A stretch of 64,000 nt of DNA from assembly GCF_036417845.1 (NCBI RefSeq), contig NC_089984.1, positions 3,472,001-3,536,000 of the forward strand, given 5' to 3'. Position numbers and translations under genes: made by a program. Every line of letters begins with the position of its first letter. Positions within the stretch are counted from its first letter, which is position 1. Shown here piece by piece: positions 58,491 through 64,000 of this stretch. The stretch comes from Apteryx mantelli. Lineage: Eukaryota; Chordata; Aves; Apterygiformes; Apterygidae. Below the pieces are notes generated by a model. The model did not search any database, had not been told where the DNA came from, and was given only the letters and a program-made list of their open reading frames with translations.

Positions 58491-61400
58491 GTCCTTAAAC
58501 AAATGTTTATTGACTGTGAAGTTTCTCTCACAGAGAGAATTAGTGAATAATGGGAGCTAATCCAGACCATAAAATAGTCGACAAAATTGAGTACAGCCCA
58601 TAAAACTGAGAAGAGCTGCTGAAGTCAGAAGACATCAAAAGAGAAGACTCCACAGTCAAGTGACTGAAAGGGCTGATTTCCTAGGCTGGAGAGGGGAAAA
58701 ATAGGATAGATACTCATCAAAAAAGTTTAAAGATTATTTCTTTGATTAGTCTGTTTTAGGATATTTGGAGGATTCATTCTCTCAGTTTAAAACCATCTCA
58801 ATCAATAGGAGCGTGTGTGTGAAATAGTGTTATATGAAGTGAATTGTGCATAGTTTTGCACGGGTTGGAGGAGAGTACCTGGAAGGATTATATGTGCTCG
58901 CTCTGCTCTTATGGTCTTCCTGGAGCATCTACCAGTGGCATGGTCCAGAGGCAGGATGCTGGGTGAGAAGGATCTCAGGGCTGACTTTGGCCACTCTTGT
59001 ATCCTTGTGCTCTGCTCCTGACCAGCACTCCTGCTGCAGCAAAGAGCCTGACCAGGTAGCAGATGCTGTTTTACCCTCTAACTATCACTTTGGGACACCT
59101 CAAAAAGAAGAAAAGCATGCTTACCTGTGACAAAGGATATTTCAATAGGAGGGTGTCATGGGACAACAGGGGCCATAAGTAGGAAGGGGAGTTTGGGAGC
59201 AATCTCTTTGTGAAGGAGAGCCTGCAGCTGGTAGTGAGAGGTGGCTGATGTCCAGCTGGAGCAGGGCTGGATTTCCTCACAATGAGAAGTTTGTTTCAGG
59301 TGCTTCAGATGGAAATTGGTAAAAGCTGAACTTAAAGAGTTAAAGCTGCTATTTCCCTTGCTGCTGAAGCAGCTCTGAACAGACCTCAGTCTGCTTCACT
59401 TTAGCACTGGGAAGGTTGCAAGGTGGGCAAGCTCTGGCTGGATGAAGGGCTTTCTGGAGCTGGCAGCCAAAGCCTGGAGGGGGCTGCGATCACTTGTGTG
59501 CAGGTCACAGGAAGGGCTTGCAGTGCCCCTCAAACCCATGGGAAGGACCAAGGGAGGGTTTCATTGAAGCAGAGCATGTAGGTACTGTCAAAGAGGCAGA
59601 AGGACAGTCCCAAAAGCCATCAGCTGAAAGGATTTTGAGATGGAAAGCAGGTCACCAGGGTGGTGGGGGATCTCCATCCTGGGAGGCTTCAGGACCTGCC
59701 TGGATGAAGTCATAGCCACCCAGCCACCAGCACAGCCACCGTTAGTGCTGTTGACAGGTCCCTTCAGAGGTCCCTCCCGAGCTCCCTTGCAGCAGTGCTG
59801 CGGTGAGGCTGTGGTAAGCAGGGTCAGCTCCCCAGTGTCCAAGTCCCTTGCAAGCTCAGTAAGTCATAGATTTGGCGGCCACAGCAAAAAGAAAATATGG
59901 TTGTCAGTTCTGCTTTTAGGATTCTCATAGTGTCTTATGGCTAAACAATCGTAAATGTTTAATAAGATCCAACAGTGTATATTAATTTTGTATGTGATCT
60001 CTAATTCTTCAGAGAATCATTAGTCAGATAATTTTGTCTCTCTTTAAAATCAGTAGGAGAGAATGAATTATTCATTTAAAACCATCTTCAATCAGTCGCA
60101 GAGATCCCTCTCCTCAGGAGCTCGAGCAATCTCAATATTGAGTCAGGAAAGAGAGAGCTTTGGAGGAACAATACCGGGAATTAAATCCCTGAAGATGCTC
60201 TTAATATCCTTTTCTAGTAACTCGCCAGGCCAGCCTGTCCTCTCCGCTTTCGGTTGCAAAATTGCTCTGCCGGCAGCGGTGTCTGCAAGATAAGGGCAAT
60301 TTGGCAGGCCCCTGTGCCAGCGCCTCCAGCTGAGCCTGCCACAGTGTGCGATGGGTTTGGTAAGTGCAGCAACACTCCCGTTGCAAAGTTTCTTCCAAAC
60401 TTTCTCCTTCTTTGTACATCAGCTTTGCTCGGCTGACGCCTTCACGTGGGAGCCTGCTGGGGAAACCGCCTGGTGAAACGTGTTGCAGTGCCCTTAAGCA
60501 GGGCCTGACCGTCTTTATGAGACACGGTAGCAGCTCCTGGATAAGATTTATCTCCTAAAACTTGAGCATTTGATCCTAAAAGAGAATTTTTAGAAAACTG
60601 GCTTTTCTCACATGAGAACAAAGGAGGTGGTGAGAGCCAGAATTAGGCTATCTGGAGAGTCCTACAGCACATATGTGCAGGACAGTGCTGTTCCCCTTGC
60701 GAAAAATCCTGCGACTTCATAGCATGGTGTCACTGTAAAGAAGTTTGAAATGTAGATGCTAAGAAATGAGTCCAACCCAATTGATGGATGTAAAATAATG
60801 CAGCCAGGGCAGCATCTCTCTTGGATCATGGTCCTTAGCAGATTCTTAAGGAAGAGTAGGAACCTCAACTTTTCCCTAGCTTACCCTTCCAGTCCCCCAG
60901 TTTACAGACTTATTTGTGTATTTGTCACTGCTGGGCATGGGCTTTTTCAGGTTTTTGGGGTGGGTGGGTGGAGTTTTTTTGGAACCCTTTGTAATTTTTG
61001 GCTTCCCTAAAATTCAGCGGCTCTGAGTGCCGCAGTTTGAGAAACGGTATTGAGAAAAGTACTTCTTATTTGTTGTTTAATAGCACGGTGGATTTCATCT
61101 ACTTTTCGCATGCAGTGAGTCCTTCCCTGTTGGCTGCCTTCACATCAGCAGCATTTAGTAGGGTTCTGTGATTGAATTCAGCAGCCGCTAGGTGCCACTG
61201 CAGTTTTACAGCAGAACAAGGTTGTCACTAAATAGAGTGAAAGCTTATAAAAATTTTCAAGAATTTAGGCAACCTGCCAGGTGTTAAATTTAGAATTACT
61301 CATCACAGTTGTTCTTGTCTCTCTAGAGCTGCTCTCCTTCAATGTATAGACATTTGTGCATTGTGTACGTGCTCAGAGGGCGCATGTAGGCTCCACCTTT

Positions 61401-64000
61401 TTTGTCGTGGTACATAAACTAATATGAACTTTAGAAAGTTACTTGGGAGGTGCATGCTTCTGCAGGCTGATCTTGGCTCGGCTGAGACACCTTGCAGAGT
61501 TTCTTTCAACGAGCTGCGTCTGCTCTGCCAAACTTAACCACGCTACGATTTTCCTCCTGCGCAACATCTCATCTGTCCAAAATTGCCGATAGTATTTGGT
61601 GCTGCAGAAGAGAGGTGCTAAATTAGGATCTGACCCAAGGCACTGGGGTAAAGGGGAGAATCTCTCTGCTATCTCTGGGCTTTGATGTAGGCTTTTAGGA
61701 GCTGTCTGATCCTGTGGTTGTCTGGTGTTGTTTGCATGTGTCCCACCAAGGATCTTTGTGTGCACCCTGAATTAAATGCCTGTTGCTACCCTTGCATGTC
61801 CACGGGCAACTGTCTGCTTTTCAACATCTTCATGACTGGGACTATATAGGCACAACATGGCTCTGCATCCCGTGAATGTCATTCTTCCGATGTTTCTCTT
61901 AAACAGCCCCAAATCTGGATGGGGAGAAGATGTGCAGTCCCCTTCTCCAGCAGGTACCTGGGGCCAAGCCAGGGCAAGACTAATGATGCAGGTGAATGTT
62001 CAAGGTGGCAGGGCATCTCTGGAGAGATTGGCCTGCCCAAGTGCCCCTGCAGAGGGGCTGGTGAGCAGGGGTTGTCTTAGCTCACCAAGGGCAGCTGACA
62101 AGGGGGAGCTGAGGAGATCTTGCAATTTCAGCCAAGCCCAGAAGTTTGGAGGGTGAAATAATTTCCAGCCCTTGATAGGAAGGAGCATCCCACAAGATAC
62201 TCCTACAGCTGATATGGGGGTGGTGTGGGATGGGCGTCAGGGGAGATCTCTGTACAGCTGTGATGTGCACATCTGTTCCTCTCCAACATACCTTCCTTCC
62301 CCCTTAAGAAATGGGAGTGGGAGTCAGAGAGTAAGTTTGATACTGAGGACATATCCCCAGAGAGGGAAAGATCCTAAAAGGTCGGTTAATAAATGCTCCT
62401 TTCCCAGAAGTCAGCAGTGCTCTAAGTTGCAACGTTAGCAGGCCCGGGGCCAGGCTGACCCACAGGCAGCTAATGAACAGCAGTGATTTGTGGTTCCTGG
62501 CCTGAACCGCATACAGCAGGACATATGGAAAGTCATTTTTACCTTAAGCAGTGTCCCCAGCCCAGAGAGCTGGAGACCTGGCTTCGGTGCCCACGTCATG
62601 AACCCACTTTGCCCCAAATTGCACAGCCCCTGCCCAGCAGAAAGTGAAGGTAGGGTGGACAGGAAGAGGGAGAGTGTGACTTAAAAAAAAAAAAAAGATA
62701 GGATGTGATTTTTTGAAAAAAGGCAAACCCAGGTATGTGAATTCTGGGAGAGGAGATCTGATGGTCTATGGAAACCTTAGCTGGGCTGGCAGGGAAAGGG
62801 GGGTGCACAATCTCAAATATAAAATGACTCTCCTTGAAAGTCACTGCATTTGTAAGCTGGAGCCCTTATCCCATAGGCTTACAACAGGGAATTTGGTGGG
62901 ACACAGGAAATATTTTCAGGATGGGATGTTTCAGCATCTATCTGGCTCCAAAGGTAGAATCGGTGTGTGATCTTCAGACACATTTTGTTCTCTGCACCTC
63001 ATATGTGAGGCCTTGTGCTACAGAAACTTCCAGGGAAGGGCTGGATGGAGGAAGGAAGCAGGAAAATGCGGTTTTTGTATTTCCTGTCCTGTGAGCAGAC
63101 AAACGTGTGGCCATCTGCAGAGCTTCTGGGCCATTGACCTCCTCATTGTTTAAGGCTCTAACATGTCTTAGTCTTGTTCATGGAGAATGGATATGGTTTT
63201 TGGCTGTGTCTTGCTATCCACTAGTGTCCATGTGTCTTGCTCCATGGGGAGCACATGTCTTTAAAAAGAGGGGAATAATATTTTTGAAGTTGGGTCATGG
63301 GTTTTAGAGTTCTGAAAATCATTCTTGCTCTCCAAAGTTTATCAACCAGCTGCTCTTGAGAAAAGAGGAAATTTCAGGTCTCTGAGAAATTGGAAGGGAA
63401 ATTTAAAAAAAGAAGAAGAAAAGTGAATTCTCCCATTGCCCTGCTTTCAAACAAAACAAAAACAGGACATAAGGTAAGCCTAATGAGGTAAAATAATAGA
63501 GGTGGCAAAGCTGTTGTTCTTGTTAAAGCCCAGAATACTGCTGACCTCCTTATAAATCTGTGAAAATAATGTCAGGCTATTTTGGGAAAATCTCTTTTGG
63601 CCTGGCAGAGGCGCCTTTTGTTGAATGCTATGTGATATCAGTAGCAAAACACTAGATCTTCCCTCATCTCTTGGGTTCGGGAACTCTCTAGAGAGAGAGG
63701 CGCCAAAGGTGCAGAACCAGAACTAGCAGTTACTGTTCCTGGTTTTAAGGGTGGAAGCTGGAATTGCTATTGCTCGATTATTTGGCTATGAAGGCGTTAC
63801 AGGTAACAGGTAGTTCTTCTCTTCCAGCTTCCTCCCAACCTTCCTCATCCTCTTCAAGCGACCAGGATTGTAGCTAGTTTACCCACTGGCTACCTGGTGA
63901 CAGGCTCTTCCCATGTTAGGACCAACACCTCCCAGCCCTAAATCCTGTATTGCCCCTTCTGCCCCATCAACCACCTTATTTTTGTGCGTTCCTTCCTTGT
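58491..64000. other. Sequence downstream of ASAH2
   Basis: 5.5 kb without a recognised coding exon on either strand. A GC-richer patch at about 60230-60360 ends in a donor-like TTTG|GTAAGT but has no supporting acceptor or promoter. A-runs occur at 62682-62695. A weak CR1 match lies at about 59630-59720. Confidence 0.6.
59630..59720 (+). mobile_element. Possible CR1 LINE fragment
   Basis: GATCTCCATCCTGGGAGGCT followed by TCAGGACCTGCCTGGATGAA resembles the sense CR1 block that reads 'gatctccatcc...aggttttcaagacc...ctggac'. The match is short, so the call is tentative. Confidence 0.4.

Overview
The window is vertebrate nuclear DNA, most likely from a bird. It has split genes with GT-AG introns, AATAAA poly(A) signals, worn CR1-type LINE fragments and compact introns. 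I cannot name the species. No bacterial, phage, CRISPR or plasmid feature is present, and I recognised no tRNA or rRNA gene. Only about 3.5 kb of the 64 kb is coding, and it belongs to two genes on the + strand.

Region 1 (1-20185) is SGMS1, sphingomyelin synthase 1. All coding exons are present: 5177-5799, 11802-11919, 15481-15634, 16293-16459 and 18364-18543. They total 1242 nt and give a 413-residue protein, the same length as I recall for human SMS1. The leader contains short upstream ORFs. The 3'UTR is about 1.6 kb, AU-rich, and appears to end at a poly(A) signal at 20164. Bases 1-4967 are upstream intron or 5' noncoding sequence, with one possible noncoding exon near 3407-3477.

Region 2 (about 20186-34318) lies between the two coding units. 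It is mostly featureless to the eye. It holds one well-formed candidate noncoding exon at 32601-32764 and a worn CR1 fragment.

Region 3 (34319-about 58490) is ASAH2, neutral ceramidase. I assembled 20 coding exons by reading frame and splice sites. They total 2229 nt and give 742 residues. The protein has a type II membrane anchor, a very short Ser/Thr stalk, the zinc hydrolase domain with all expected zinc ligands and the serine nucleophile, and a C-terminal Ig-like domain. The first coding intron appears to be a GC-AG intron.

Region 4 (58490-64000) is downstream sequence with no recognised gene and a possible CR1 fragment.

The two genes act on the same metabolite. SGMS1 consumes ceramide (with phosphatidylcholine) to make sphingomyelin in the Golgi. 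ASAH2 hydrolyses ceramide at the cell surface or gut lumen to sphingosine and fatty acid. They lie head to tail, as I recall they also do in mammals. I found no evidence of a new kind of biological system. The points worth a second look are the GC-AG splice site, the shortened stalk, the upstream ORFs, the candidate noncoding exons, the T22 tract at a splice acceptor, paired microRNA-type sites and a CR1 relic next to an exon.
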